A stretch of DNA of 64,000 bases from Gracilibacillus caseinilyticus (GTDB taxonomy: Bacteria > Bacillota > Bacilli > Bacillales > Amphibacillaceae): the NCBI RefSeq assembly GCF_022919115.1, contig NZ_CP095072.1:744001-808000 (forward strand), in the 5' to 3' direction. How positions within the stretch are numbered: the first letter of the stretch is position 1; each line of letters begins with the position of its first letter. Under the pieces are notes generated by a model, which made no database searches, had not been told where the DNA came from, and worked only from the letters and a program-made list of their open reading frames with translations. Below are positions 25,240 through 34,302 of this stretch, piece after piece. Made by a program: the position numbers and the translations under genes.

Positions 25240-26802
25240 GTGCATTTAACCATCAAAGAAGCATTAGGCGTATTCCCGTTTTCTGAGTCTAAGTTAGTAG
25301 CTGGCACACAAAGTACAACACGTTGGATCACAGCTGTGAACATTATGGATGCTCCCGATATTCAAAACTGGGTAAAAGAAGGAGAATTGTTATTCACTAC
25401 AGCTTTTATATGGAAAGACAATTTAGATAAAGCTATTAACATTATTAAAGAGCTAGAAAAGAAACAATGTGCAGGATTAGGTATTAAGCTGGGGAGATAT
25501 TGGAAAGAGATTCCTCAGGCTATCATTGATATTGCCGACAAATTAGATTTTCCTATCTTTGAATTACCATATTCATATACATTCTCAGATCAAATTAAAG
25601 CATTATACGATGAAGCGCATCACAAAAAAGAAAGATGGCTTCATGATAAATTAGTAACACAAAAAGAATTACTAACCTTTCAGCAATTTGACCATAATTT
25701 CGACGAATATTTAAAACTTGTCGCAAGGTTTATACAATATCCATTTGCCTTATTATCAGTAGATATAGAAGTGTTACACAATTATACGAGACTAACTGAT
25801 ACGCAATTGCTGCAAAAATGGCAAAAGAATAAAGCCGAGCATATAACACTGGAACTAACCCACGAAGAAAAGCACTATGGTTATGTATTCATTCTTGACG
25901 ATTTTCATAATCAATTAACTAAGGAAGAAGAAATGCTTTTCGATCAAATCGGTGAAATTGTAGCCGTATACTTATCCAAACAACCCAACCATATAGTAGA
26001 ATCAAAAGAAGAAGTAACTTTCTCCTCGTTATTACTGGATTATGTGGAGAATCAAATAGATATGGACACCTTTAGTGAACAATTAACAGAAGAGGATCAA
26101 TTGTTATTAACATCACCCTACTGGACGGTATTGTTAAATAACAGCGATAATTTAACGAGTGAAGAAATACTTTTCTTTAAAGAACAATTGACCATACACC
26201 CTTACTTTAAGTCATACCGGCTAAGATTTTTCAATTGGGACGGGTATCCGTTAGCTGTTATATTCGATCCAAACGCTAAGGATCGAGTATTTCAGCGGAC
26301 CAACCTCTTTCTTCCAGTATTAGAGGAACTACTCAAACTGACAAAGACACAAGGTTGTTTAGTTGTGAGTAGACAGAATCATGAGTTAGCCACTTTCAAC
26401 GCTTCCGTGCAGGAATGTACAAATGCAAGTCGCTTAGCTAAGGAATTAGATTACACCGAAAATGTAATCATTACGGAGGATCTCGATTTCTTTAGTTTGT
26501 ATCAATATATTCCAGATCATCTGATGGAGACCTTCTACCAAAATACTTTTGATACATTGCTGCATGACAGCACCAACTTTGAAAAAGACATGCTGGCAAC
26601 GCTCGAGACATATATCGAATGTAATGGCAACCTGAAAGAAGTAGCGAACCGTCTGTTTGTACACCGAAATACTGTCGTGTACCGCCTTGATAAAATCAGT
26701 AATTTATTGCAAATCGATTTAAAAAACATTGACGACTTATTACGAGTGAAAATGGCACTTACCTTTATCCAACTTAAAAATATCAGGAAGCAAATTTCCT
26801 GA
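25240..26802 (+). CDS. PucR-family transcriptional regulator (divergent from amidase)
   Basis: About 520 residues with the PucR layout: an N-terminal PucR domain (LTIKEALGVFPFSESKLVAG, IQNWVKEGELLFTT) and a C-terminal HTH_30 reading CNGNLKEVANRLFVHRNTVVYRLDKI near the end. The middle 300 residues form the usual GGDEF-like/CdaR core. PucR proteins activate catabolic operons when the substrate or an intermediate is present. The GTG at 25240 follows AGGGGT by nine bases; an upstream GTG at 25231 is less well placed. Its position, divergent from the amidase promoter, makes it the likely activator of that operon. Confidence 0.88.
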   Translation: MHLTIKEALGVFPFSESKLVAGTQSTTRWITAVNIMDAPDIQNWVKEGELLFTTAFIWKDNLDKAINIIKELEKKQCAGLGIKLGRYWKEIPQAIIDIADKLDFPIFELPYSYTFSDQIKALYDEAHHKKERWLHDKLVTQKELLTFQQFDHNFDEYLKLVARFIQYPFALLSVDIEVLHNYTRLTDTQLLQKWQKNKAEHITLELTHEEKHYGYVFILDDFHNQLTKEEEMLFDQIGEIVAVYLSKQPNHIVESKEEVTFSSLLLDYVENQIDMDTFSEQLTEEDQLLLTSPYWTVLLNNSDNLTSEEILFFKEQLTIHPYFKSYRLRFFNWDGYPLAVIFDPNAKDRVFQRTNLFLPVLEELLKLTKTQGCLVVSRQNHELATFNASVQECTNASRLAKELDYTENVIITEDLDFFSLYQYIPDHLMETFYQNTFDTLLHDSTNFEKDMLATLETYIECNGNLKEVANRLFVHRNTVVYRLDKISNLLQIDLKNIDDLLRVKMALTFIQLKNIRKQIS

Positions 26803-26810
26803 TATTTTTA
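26776..26810. terminator. Bidirectional terminator between two pucR-type genes
   Basis: AAAAATATCAGGAA and TTCCTGATATTTTT form a perfect 14-bp stem with A/T tracts on both sides. It overlaps the end of the left gene and the stop of the right one. Confidence 0.8.
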
Positions 26811-28418
26811 GTGGTTCTTTATTAGTTTTAGTGCAATCTGCAATTCTAGCGCTACCTCTGCATCATCTATATCCACTCCAAGAAGCTCCTTGATACGTTC
26901 TAATCTCTGGACAATTGTATAATGCTGAATGTTTAACTGCTTCGCTGTTGCTTCAATATTTTTGTTTTCAGTAAAATAGATACGCAATGTTTCCAGAAGC
27001 ATCTCATTTTTGGCATTTCGTAATATCGGCCCCAAAATACTTTGGAGATATTCCTTAAGTTCATCTGATTCTGGCAACAAGTACAACAACCGATAGACAT
27101 GCATATCTTTGAAATAAACACTTCTTTTTTGAATATCATATTCTTGATAAATGCTACGCACCTGCAACGCTTGCTGGTAACTTTCACGTACGCCAGCAAG
27201 TTCGTATACTGACTTGCCGATCCATAACACAAAATGAATATCATCTTCTTGATTTTGCCAAAAACGATCTAATTCATTTTCAATCATTTTTATACTGAGC
27301 GGCAATTTCTGTTTGTCCTCGTCGGCAATCAAAAAAACTACCTCTCTCTTATATTTGGTAACTAGTAATTTACTTTTTACCGTTTTATTTAAATTGTTTT
27401 TAATAACGGTATATTGCTGCTCCATTAGCGATGAATCATTTGCATGAAGAATAAATACCTGTAACCACATATTTCCCAGGTTCATATTGGTAATGGTTGA
27501 TTGAGGTTTAATATGTTCCATTGATAACCGTTCTCCGCGCAACAACCCCTGCAGAAAAGACGATAGATATTCTTCTTTCAACTGGTCTTTGAATTGCTTA
27601 TGCGTCAATTCTACAAGTAAAACTGAACTTATTTTATCCAAAGTCAAGAGATCGATGTCCGTCATCGGATGATTTGTCTCCATACAAGCAATATACGGTG
27701 TATGAGGATATATTCCTTTCTTCATTAAAGGTAGAGCATATGCAACAAACTCCTCCTCGCGTAATTCTACTTCAATTGCTCCTATACCTGCTTTCTTTTC
27801 CAACACAGAGGCTAATTGATAAAGTTCTTTAGAATCCAAAATAATCGATAATAAGGGCGCTATAATATTTCCTGATAAATCTTTAATAATGATAGGATTT
27901 CCTAGCACTTGTTCTAATTCAGCCACTACATTTTGAAGCTTTTCCTCCGCAACGATTGAATTTGTGAAAGTATGTAAACGATTATAAACAGAAAGTAAAT
28001 GCTCTGAAATCTGATGATCGATCTCTTCCAGCGCTAACTGTACTACATTAGAAAAAACTGTATTCGGAGCGATTTCTATTACCGGCAAATCCAATGAAAT
28101 TGCTCGCTGCACCACTTCCTCTGGAACATTGGTCATATAGTGATCCATTTTAATTCCAAGCCCCACAGCGCCTTTCTCAGAAAGCTTCTCCATTAACGGA
28201 ATCAGTTCTAATCGATTTTCTCTATAAGAATAACCTGTTGTTAATACAAATTCATCCGCACGAACAAAATGCTCCTCCTCTTGTGAACGAATAATGTGAA
28301 TATCATTAAACGTTATATCATCTACTTCCTGCACTGATAATTGTTTCGCTCCTTGTAGTGGTTCAAGATTTAATAATTGTTGTAAAGACAGTCCTCTACT
28401 TTTCTTCCTGTTTGTCAT
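26808..28418 (-). CDS. PucR-family transcriptional regulator (second)
   Basis: About 536 residues with the same architecture as its convergent neighbour: N-terminal PucR domain (LSLQQLLNLEPLQGAKQLSV, RADEFVLTTGYSY), a variable centre, and a C-terminal HTH_30 reading NKNIEATAKQLNIQHYTIVQRLERI. The two proteins are clearly paralogous in layout but differ widely in sequence, so they probably respond to different ligands. I place the start at ATG 28418 (MTNRKKSRGL); the frame reaches 28463 but lacks a ribosome site there. It may co-regulate the amidase/TRAP operon or an unseen locus. Confidence 0.85.
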   Translation of the reverse strand: MTNRKKSRGLSLQQLLNLEPLQGAKQLSVQEVDDITFNDIHIIRSQEEEHFVRADEFVLTTGYSYRENRLELIPLMEKLSEKGAVGLGIKMDHYMTNVPEEVVQRAISLDLPVIEIAPNTVFSNVVQLALEEIDHQISEHLLSVYNRLHTFTNSIVAEEKLQNVVAELEQVLGNPIIIKDLSGNIIAPLLSIILDSKELYQLASVLEKKAGIGAIEVELREEEFVAYALPLMKKGIYPHTPYIACMETNHPMTDIDLLTLDKISSVLLVELTHKQFKDQLKEEYLSSFLQGLLRGERLSMEHIKPQSTITNMNLGNMWLQVFILHANDSSLMEQQYTVIKNNLNKTVKSKLLVTKYKREVVFLIADEDKQKLPLSIKMIENELDRFWQNQEDDIHFVLWIGKSVYELAGVRESYQQALQVRSIYQEYDIQKRSVYFKDMHVYRLLYLLPESDELKEYLQSILGPILRNAKNEMLLETLRIYFTENKNIEATAKQLNIQHYTIVQRLERIKELLGVDIDDAEVALELQIALKLIKNH

Positions 28419-28619
28419 ATATATACACCAACCTAACTTCTTGTTGAAGATAATTTTACACATCCATGGTTTACGCGACTAGTGTAGCGTTATATAAATT
28501 GACATAATAAAAAACAGTCTCGCAACCATACAAAAGTCGCACTCAAAATTTTATTGTAACCATTTTCGTGATTCGAACGTCTTATGTTTAAAGCGATAAC
28601 AATAGGAGGGAAAATAAAA

Positions 28620-29078
28620 ATGAAATTATTTAAACGTGTTTTTTTCCTATCATGTGTATTCATCCTAAGTTTATTATTTTTGTCCAATGAAGCTGAGGCT
28701 GCAGAAAATACAGCCGCGCCGCAGATCAAACAAGACATTATACAAATTCAGTCCAGCGAGTACATCAAAGAAGGAAATTCTTCCATCCGCAAAAAAGATT
28801 CGCAAACCATCAGTAGCAGCTGTAGTACATATAGCTATTCCTCTGTTCAGCAAGTTTCCTGTAATATTTATTTGCAAGTCAGGGACAAAGCATCAGGCAA
28901 TTGGTATACAACAGATAGCAACAAAAGGTTCGTTAACTATACAAGCAAATCCGTCAGCGGCAGTGTAAACTTCAAAGTGGAGAAAGGCCATCGGTATCGG
29001 GTCCGAACCATCCATTCCATCTCTCATTATGGTACTATCGAACAACTTATTTCTGTTACCGGATCACTATCTTATTAG
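28620..29078 (+). CDS. Small secreted protein, unknown function
   Basis: A 152-residue protein with a clear Sec signal peptide: MKLFKRVFFLSC, a hydrophobic core and a likely cleavage after AEA near residue 27. The mature part (about 125 residues) is Ser-rich, has two cysteines (SSSCSTYSYSS and VSCNIYLQV) that could form a disulfide, and alternating residues typical of a beta-sandwich. AGGAGGG precedes the ATG by about eight bases. I do not recognise the family. No operon partner; repeats follow immediately. Confidence 0.7.
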   Translation: MKLFKRVFFLSCVFILSLLFLSNEAEAAENTAAPQIKQDIIQIQSSEYIKEGNSSIRKKDSQTISSSCSTYSYSSVQQVSCNIYLQVRDKASGNWYTTDSNKRFVNYTSKSVSGSVNFKVEKGHRYRVRTIHSISHYGTIEQLISVTGSLSY

Positions 29079-29094
29079 AAACTTAAACCCGTCT

Positions 29095-29670
29095 GGTCCT
29101 AACTAACTTGTATATATAGAGCTACCTAAAATACGGATTAGTATAGTGGACCTGTGGTAATTTTGATGTGTTTTATGTGTGTAGCAATGCTCCAAAAATA
29201 TGCTCCACGTCCTGTGGGGACATGTATCAGCTAGGCTGATTACTTGCACTGCTTCTTTGCTGCCTTGTGCCGAGGAAGTCTCCTTCAAAGCAATACTTGT
29301 AGACACAGGCACAGACAAAGTGGATCTTCATCTCGCGCAGACGCATGCAGAGTCTCCGCATATTTCCTACGCTTAAGGGAAGTTCTACATCGTAAGGAAC
29401 AGCTAAAAGCAGTAACGCTATGCATTACGTATTTGAGAATGTAAGCAGCTATTATAGATAGTCACATGAGATACCAATCAATTTGCTACTTCACACATTA
29501 GTTGTACAGTCTATACAGAAGCGCAGGCCAACCGCGTAGACTCCCGCGGACTATGCAGGTGCTGAAGCAGGACGCGGAGAGGTTGACCTGAGCAGTATCC
29601 CAGCACATGAAACATTTCAAAATAACCACTAAACAGCTAGTTTACATAGTTCGTATTATAAGAATCCATA
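29095..29670. repeat. Dispersed repeat, family B (expanded copy 4)
   Basis: The left arm (GGTCCTAACTAAC, then CTACCTAAAATACGGATTA near 29125) and the right arm (AGTTTACATAGTTCGTATTA near 29638) are those of family B but lie about 560 bp apart, against 180-210 in other copies. The extra centre (29225-29545) contains GCGTAGACTCCCGCGGACT and GCAGGACGCGG, GC-rich relative to its surroundings. No gene is supported in 29079-29750. Confidence 0.6.
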
Positions 29671-29750
29671 ATTCACCTTGAGTATAATCAATAACGCAAT
29701 TCGACCTTATGACTGTATTTACATATTTTCTTTACTTATTATAAATAATA

Positions 29751-29792
29751 AAAAAAGTTTCGTATCACCGTATGGATACGAAACTTTTTTTA
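29751..29792 (-). terminator. Terminator of the sigma/anti-sigma operon
   Basis: A perfect 17-bp stem (29751-29767 with 29776-29792), ending in seven Ts on both strands, lies at the stop of the DUF4367 gene. Confidence 0.9.
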
Positions 29793-30542
29793 TTCTAGGG
29801 ATTCTGCCACTTTTATGATTTCTTGTTCTGAAATAGCCCCTTCCAGCAACCAATTCATATGGGGAGTACTCCAAATTATTTGTCTAATACCATCTTTAAA
29901 TTCCACTAACCGCGCTTCTCCATCTGACAATGGGACATTCTTCACGTTCGTATCCTGGTTATCAACTACTTTCGCACTGGCAAATTCATTCGGTTGATAG
30001 GATTGTGTTAAACTCAGCAATTCGCCATTCGCATCAACAAAGCGCAATGATACATCTGATACAACGGAATCTAGTTCTATTACTTTGACTTCAGCCAATT
30101 CGTATGTTTCCGGTAAGTACGTCGGCTTCGATATATAAAATTGGGTCATAGATTGTGCCTTCTCAAAGGATACTTTATATTCTTTTTGCTCCACCTCTTC
30201 TACTGTGATATTACTCATATCAGGAAGTCCCTCTTCGGTCTCTTCATTTGTTGTCTGTGTAATTTGCGTGGAATTACCATTATCCGTCACAAAAATATTG
30301 ACAAACCAATCAAAAGCTTGCACTTGATTCGTTTGTAAACAGGCTGCCCCTATTAAGATAACCATAATCGTAGCCACAGCTAATATAGCTTTTGACGGTG
30401 TCCTTGTTCTATTCTTCGACAATTCCTTTGAAATATGTTCCCAACTCTTTTCCTTTAACGAACGCGAACGGGAATCATTGATATTCTGATAGTGTTCCTT
30501 CAAATACTGAACCAATTGTTCCTTCCGTTCCGATTCTCCCAT
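29790..30542 (-). CDS. DUF4367-type membrane protein, putative anti-sigma factor
   Basis: A 250-residue protein with a cytoplasmic N-terminal part of about 50 residues, one membrane span (ILAVATIMVILIGAACL, residues 50-70) and an extracytoplasmic domain of the DUF4367 kind (PTYLPETYELAEVKVIELD, then a C-terminal QIIWSTPHMNWLLEG). Its ATG overlaps the stop of the ECF sigma gene (TAATG), the arrangement typical of a sigma factor and its membrane-bound anti-sigma partner. Binding to the sigma factor is inferred, not visible: no zinc-binding HxxxCxxC anti-sigma motif is present. The signal sensed is unknown. Confidence 0.75.
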   Translation of the reverse strand: MGESERKEQLVQYLKEHYQNINDSRSRSLKEKSWEHISKELSKNRTRTPSKAILAVATIMVILIGAACLQTNQVQAFDWFVNIFVTDNGNSTQITQTTNEETEEGLPDMSNITVEEVEQKEYKVSFEKAQSMTQFYISKPTYLPETYELAEVKVIELDSVVSDVSLRFVDANGELLSLTQSYQPNEFASAKVVDNQDTNVKNVPLSDGEARLVEFKDGIRQIIWSTPHMNWLLEGAISEQEIIKVAESLE

Positions 30543-31111
30543 TACACTTCACCACCAATCCATTGTTTCTTAGGATCGCGTTCCAATTTCTCTTTTACCA
30601 TGTTTCGCGCACGATGCAATCTGGTCTTCACTGTACCATCGTTTATATCCAGCTTTGTAGCAATTTCCTTCACCGACAAATCATGAACATATCGAAGCAG
30701 CATCACTTCCCGATATTCAGCTTTCATTTCATGCACAGTAGCTAACAGTTCGCTCTTCATCATATTTGATTCTACAATATTCGACACATCCGGTCCAAGG
30801 TTTTCTATTTGGCTCTCCTGCATAGCCATATCTTCTGTCAAAATTTCACTCGATCCTTTGCGTTTACGGAGGATATCAATCGCTGTTCTAGTTGCAATAG
30901 TAGACAGCCAAGCCCCCATTCTTTCTTTATCCTCAAGTCTGTTCATATGCTTATACGCCTTCACAAATGTTTCCTGCAAAGCATCTTGTGCTAAATGACT
31001 ATCACGTGTAATAAAAAAAACATCTCTATAAACCCTTGAATAAAACATATCATATACTAGACGGAATTCCTCATGAGTAGGTTCCGATCTTTTAAGAAAT
31101 TTTTTAAACAT
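30542..31111 (-). CDS. ECF-type RNA polymerase sigma factor
   Basis: A 189-residue ECF sigma factor. Region 2 is seen in LVYDMFYSRVYRDVFFITRD and AQDALQETFVKAYKHM, with DKERMGAWLSTIATRTAIDI; region 4 in LLRYVHDLSVKEIATKLDIN and GTVKTRLHRARNMVKEKL. It should direct polymerase to an envelope- or stress-response regulon. ATG 31111 is preceded by GAAGGTG nine bases upstream; the frame extends to 31144. Translationally coupled to the downstream membrane protein. No autoregulatory promoter with a recognisable ECF consensus was found upstream. Confidence 0.9.
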   Translation of the reverse strand: MFKKFLKRSEPTHEEFRLVYDMFYSRVYRDVFFITRDSHLAQDALQETFVKAYKHMNRLEDKERMGAWLSTIATRTAIDILRKRKGSSEILTEDMAMQESQIENLGPDVSNIVESNMMKSELLATVHEMKAEYREVMLLRYVHDLSVKEIATKLDINDGTVKTRLHRARNMVKEKLERDPKKQWIGGEV

Positions 31112-31336
31112 TGTTATCCGCACCTTCTTCCATCGTTCATACAAATTATAACATTTTTACCTTGCTAATAAATCACAATTTTCCATAAATTTATAAAGTT
31201 ATGATAAAAAGGTATTAAATTGGTGTAAATAAAGAATTCCTGGTTATATAGCATATTATGTTAAAATAGGTTTAACAAATTTACTGTAAACTGGAAGTAT
31301 TCTATTAATATTAAAATATTAGGAAGGGGAATTAAA

Positions 31337-31438
31337 ATGCCTGTATGGTCAATGATTCTAACAGCTGTTCTATCCCTTATCGGCTATTTAGCTGCTGCTA
31401 ATGTTTATTTTAAAAATGAAGAAGATGATAATACGTAA
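31337..31438 (+). CDS. Tiny membrane protein, 33 aa
   Basis: A 33-residue ORF: one hydrophobic helix (MPVWSMILTAVLSLIGYLAA) and an acidic tail (KNEEDDN). AGGAAGGGG stands well placed before the ATG at 31337, and a second small gene follows 12 bp later with its own AAAGGAG site. The strong ribosome site, sensible membrane-protein composition and tight linkage make it credible. The function is unknown. Confidence 0.55.
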   Translation: MPVWSMILTAVLSLIGYLAAANVYFKNEEDDNT

Positions 31439-31450
31439 AGGAGTGATACA

Positions 31451-31657
31451 TTGCTCACAAACATTCTCTGGGGATTGTTTCTCGTTTTGTTTGTCGCTCT
31501 AATGGTTTATCTTGATAAACGAAAACAAAAAAAGAAATTTCACCATTCTTATCACAGAAGAACAGATCGAAACATTGAAGCGGAAAAAGCGATCGAAAAA
31601 GAAAAGTCTCGACGAAACGGCCCAATAACTGGCGGAAGTTTTGGAGGAGGACTTTAA
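31451..31657 (+). CDS. Small membrane-anchored basic protein, 68 aa
   Basis: A 68-residue protein starting at TTG 31451 after AAAGGAGTGATACA. One N-terminal span (LWGLFLVLFVALMVYL) is followed by a strongly basic segment (DKRKQKKKFHHSYHRR) and a Gly-rich end (GGSFGGGL). The predicted topology is N-terminal anchor with a cytoplasmic basic tail. It is probably co-transcribed with the 33-residue gene before it and the GNAT gene after it (33 bp gap). I do not recognise the family. Confidence 0.65.
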   Translation: MLTNILWGLFLVLFVALMVYLDKRKQKKKFHHSYHRRTDRNIEAEKAIEKEKSRRNGPITGGSFGGGL

Positions 31658-31690
31658 TCATTATAATCAGTATGAAAGGTGGCTGTTGAT

Positions 31691-32095
31691 ATGGGCATTT
31701 ACTACACGTCAGATATAGATAAGATTACAGAGCAGGAACTGCAAGAGTTATTTCTATCCGTAGAATGGAAGTCTGGTAACTTTCCGAATGAACTATTAAA
31801 AACAATAAAAGGTTCTCATTCAGTTGTTACGGCATGGGATAATAACAAACTGATTGGATTAATTAACGCGTTATCTGATGGGGCATTAACGGCTTACTTT
31901 CATTACATGTTAATAAATCCTGCTTATCAAGGAAAAGGAATCGGCAAAGAAATGATGAATATGATGCTTGATCGATATAGCAATTACGAAACAAAGGTGC
32001 AAATTGCTTATCCGAATGTCGTTGAATTTTATGGTAAATTAGGTTTTAAAAAAGAAGACGGGACTACTCCTATGTTTATATCAGAACTCATCTAA
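31691..32095 (+). CDS. GNAT-family N-acetyltransferase
   Basis: A 134-residue GNAT enzyme. The acetyl-CoA-binding motif A is LINPAYQGKGIGKEMMNMML (Q-x-x-G-x-G), followed by a beta-bulge region and PNVVEFYGKLGFKKEDGT, the typical motif B. It transfers an acetyl group from acetyl-CoA to an amine; the substrate is unknown. ATG 31691 has AAAGGTGG eight bases upstream; an in-frame GTG at 31679 overlaps that site. Last gene of a small rightward group, ended by a strong terminator. Confidence 0.85.
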   Translation: MGIYYTSDIDKITEQELQELFLSVEWKSGNFPNELLKTIKGSHSVVTAWDNNKLIGLINALSDGALTAYFHYMLINPAYQGKGIGKEMMNMMLDRYSNYETKVQIAYPNVVEFYGKLGFKKEDGTTPMFISELI

Positions 32096-32121
32096 AAGAG
32101 CTTAACCGATTGATAACTATA

Positions 32122-32156
32122 TAAAAGAAGAATCGGCCCAAACCGATTCTTCTTTT
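32122..32156. terminator. Bidirectional terminator between GNAT and siderophore permease genes
   Basis: AAGAAGAATCGG and CCGATTCTTCTT form a stem around a short loop, with T-tracts on both strands between convergent genes. Confidence 0.85.
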
Positions 32157-32186
32157 CGTTATCGTTCATTTGCTTACTCTGACCGA

Positions 32187-33197
32187 TCACATCTTCTTTA
32201 ACATTAAATAGATAAAATAAGGAGCGCCGATCAGTGCAGTTACAATACCAGCTGCAAGTCCGTCCGGCTCCAGCACATTACGCCCAACTGTATCTGCTAT
32301 AAGTAGCAATAAACCACCAAGCACAAGTGCCACTGGCATGAAAAGCTGGTGCCTTGGTCCAACCAGTGATTTCGCTATATGCGGAGCCATCAAGCCGACA
32401 AACGAAATACCACCAGTTACGGATACTGCGGCTGCCGCCAATGCAACTGCTATGATGATCAGCTTCCATCTTTCCTTTTCTTTATTCATCCCGACACCGA
32501 CAGCCACTTTTTCATCAAGATTCAGGATATTAAGATTATTACTTTTAAAGAAGGTGATCGGTACTAATAGTAGAAGCCATGGCAATAACGTTATCACAAA
32601 CGGCCAGTCGTCACCCCATATATTTCCCGCCAGCCACTGCGCGATAAAATCAACTTTTTCCCGTTCAGCAGATGAAATGAGCACTACCATTAATCCCGAT
32701 AAAGCCATTGAAAAGCCGACACCGACTAGGACAAATTTAACAGGATGCAGACCAACCTTTTTCTCATACGAAAACATATAGATCAAAAATGCTGTGATAC
32801 ATGCACTCACAAAAGCAACGATAGGAAGTAAATAGACAAAACTATTCGCATCGATCGGAGCAAACAGAAAGTAGATCGCAACACCCACTCCTGCCCCCGC
32901 ATTAATTCCAACAATACCAGGATCAGCCAGATCATTCTTCGTGACCCCTTGCAGAATCGCACCTGATAACGCAAGTGCCATTCCGGCCAAAATGGTAATC
33001 GCAATTCTCGGCAATCGTAACGAAAACAAGACAAAATTTTCTTTAAACGTTCCATCACCAGACAAAATCGCAGGAATCCGGGAGAAACCAACCGAAGAAT
33101 ATCCCAATCCGAGACTGACAAAAGCAATCACAATAATGGATAAAATAGAGATAAGCAGCAGCCACTTCTGTTTTCTTAATAACATAGGGTGTATCAT
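32187..33197 (-). CDS. Iron-siderophore ABC transporter permease (FecCD type), second subunit
   Basis: A 336-residue permease of the FecCD/BtuC family with about nine hydrophobic spans. Family motifs: LRLPRIAITILAGMALALSGAILQG near the start, NDLADPGIVGINAGAGVGVA, and GGISFVGLMAPHIAKSLVGPRH, the segment that contacts the ATPase. AAGGAGATCGC precedes the ATG, which overlaps the preceding permease stop by four bases. It should form the heterodimeric channel with the neighbouring permease. No substrate-binding protein is encoded with it, so an unlinked lipoprotein must deliver the ferric siderophore. Confidence 0.92.
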   Translation of the reverse strand: MIHPMLLRKQKWLLLISILSIIVIAFVSLGLGYSSVGFSRIPAILSGDGTFKENFVLFSLRLPRIAITILAGMALALSGAILQGVTKNDLADPGIVGINAGAGVGVAIYFLFAPIDANSFVYLLPIVAFVSACITAFLIYMFSYEKKVGLHPVKFVLVGVGFSMALSGLMVVLISSAEREKVDFIAQWLAGNIWGDDWPFVITLLPWLLLLVPITFFKSNNLNILNLDEKVAVGVGMNKEKERWKLIIIAVALAAAAVSVTGGISFVGLMAPHIAKSLVGPRHQLFMPVALVLGGLLLLIADTVGRNVLEPDGLAAGIVTALIGAPYFIYLMLKKM

Positions 33198-34198
33198 GCG
33201 ATCTCCTTACCCCCTTTTTTCACAACAAATAAGAAAAAGCACAATCCGAATACGCCAACAATTGCAGAAACTGGTGTTTCAAATGGCGCGTTAATCGTAC
33301 GAGCAACCGTATCCGCCAGTAACATAAAGCTTGCACCAAACACAACGGAGACTGGTAAAATCACACGATAGTCCGTGCCAACAAACGCTCTTACCATATG
33401 TGGGATCATTAATCCGACAAACGTTAAATTACCAACAAGCGCAACAGATGCACCTGTAAGTAAAATGATAATCACAAATAACAATGCCTTCGTCCGGCCC
33501 ACTTTCTGCCCAAGTCCAATCGCTAATTCCTCATCAAGACTAAGAATGGTTAACTGTCTCGCCAGAATAAACGCCATCACAGAAGCGATCACAACGATCG
33601 GAACTACCCATTGCAATTGTGCCCATGCCGTACCAATTAATCCGCCTGCGGTCCACATCGAAACATCTTTTGATATTTGAAAATATAGTCCGATCGCTTC
33701 CGCTATCGCTGTTAAAAAAGCTGTAATAGCAGCACCAGCTAATACAATTCGAAAAGGCGAAAAACCACCTTTTTTGGCAGAAGCGATACCAAACACGAGA
33801 GTAGCTCCTAACGCTGCACCTATAAAACTAGCAATTAATAAACCTAGATAACCGGCAGAAGGCAGAAAAGCCAAAGCAATCGTCAGTGCTAAGTTAGCAC
33901 CTGCCGTCAATCCTAGCAGTCCTGGATCTGCCAACGGATTTCTCGTCAATCCTTGCATAATAGCTCCAGCCACTGCCAGTCCCGCCCCAACAAAAATAGC
34001 ACCGATTTCTCTCGGCAAGCGCAACTCATATAAAATTAATCCTTTCTCCGTATCCACAGACATCGTCAATGCTTGCCACAGATCACGCAAATGAATGTCA
34101 GCTGCCCCATATACCATGGAGACAACAAAGGATGATACAAAGATAACCAAAAACAATACCCACTTAATCGAAAGTGGCAATCTCCTCACATACTGCAT
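33194..34198 (-). CDS. Iron-siderophore ABC transporter permease (FecCD type), first subunit
   Basis: A 334-residue FecCD-family permease with eight to ten spans. Motifs parallel its partner: LRLPREIGAIFVGAGLAVAGAIMQG, RNPLADPGLLGLTAGANLALT and VGNLTFVGLMIPHMVRAFVGTD. ATG 34198 was chosen for the GGGGG site six bases upstream; the open frame to 34234 adds an unlikely hydrophilic extension through a hairpin. It is separated by about 100 bp from the ATPase gene, and that gap contains a stem-loop that may lower permease expression. Confidence 0.92.
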   Translation of the reverse strand: MQYVRRLPLSIKWVLFLVIFVSSFVVSMVYGAADIHLRDLWQALTMSVDTEKGLILYELRLPREIGAIFVGAGLAVAGAIMQGLTRNPLADPGLLGLTAGANLALTIALAFLPSAGYLGLLIASFIGAALGATLVFGIASAKKGGFSPFRIVLAGAAITAFLTAIAEAIGLYFQISKDVSMWTAGGLIGTAWAQLQWVVPIVVIASVMAFILARQLTILSLDEELAIGLGQKVGRTKALLFVIIILLTGASVALVGNLTFVGLMIPHMVRAFVGTDYRVILPVSVVFGASFMLLADTVARTINAPFETPVSAIVGVFGLCFFLFVVKKGGKEIA

Positions 34199-34214
34199 CC
34201 TAATCCCCCTAAAA

Positions 34215-34245
34215 CAACAAACGGGAATCCACAATGGAATTCCCG
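34215..34245 (-). terminator. Intercistronic hairpin between siderophore ATPase and permease genes
   Basis: AACGGGAAT-CCA and TGG-ATTCCCGTT pair around CAA, with one bulge. On the minus strand the tail is TTTGTTGTTTT. It could be a partial terminator or an RNA-stabilising stem. Confidence 0.5.
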
Positions 34246-34302
34246 TTCATGCACTATTTCCGCACAAATATCACTAAACAAAGGTAAAACGACGGTTTTC
34301 CG

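Noticed and set aside
25059..25286. 75-codon frame in the amidase-pucR intergenic region
   Set aside because: Overlaps the regulator's start and promoter region; no ribosome site.
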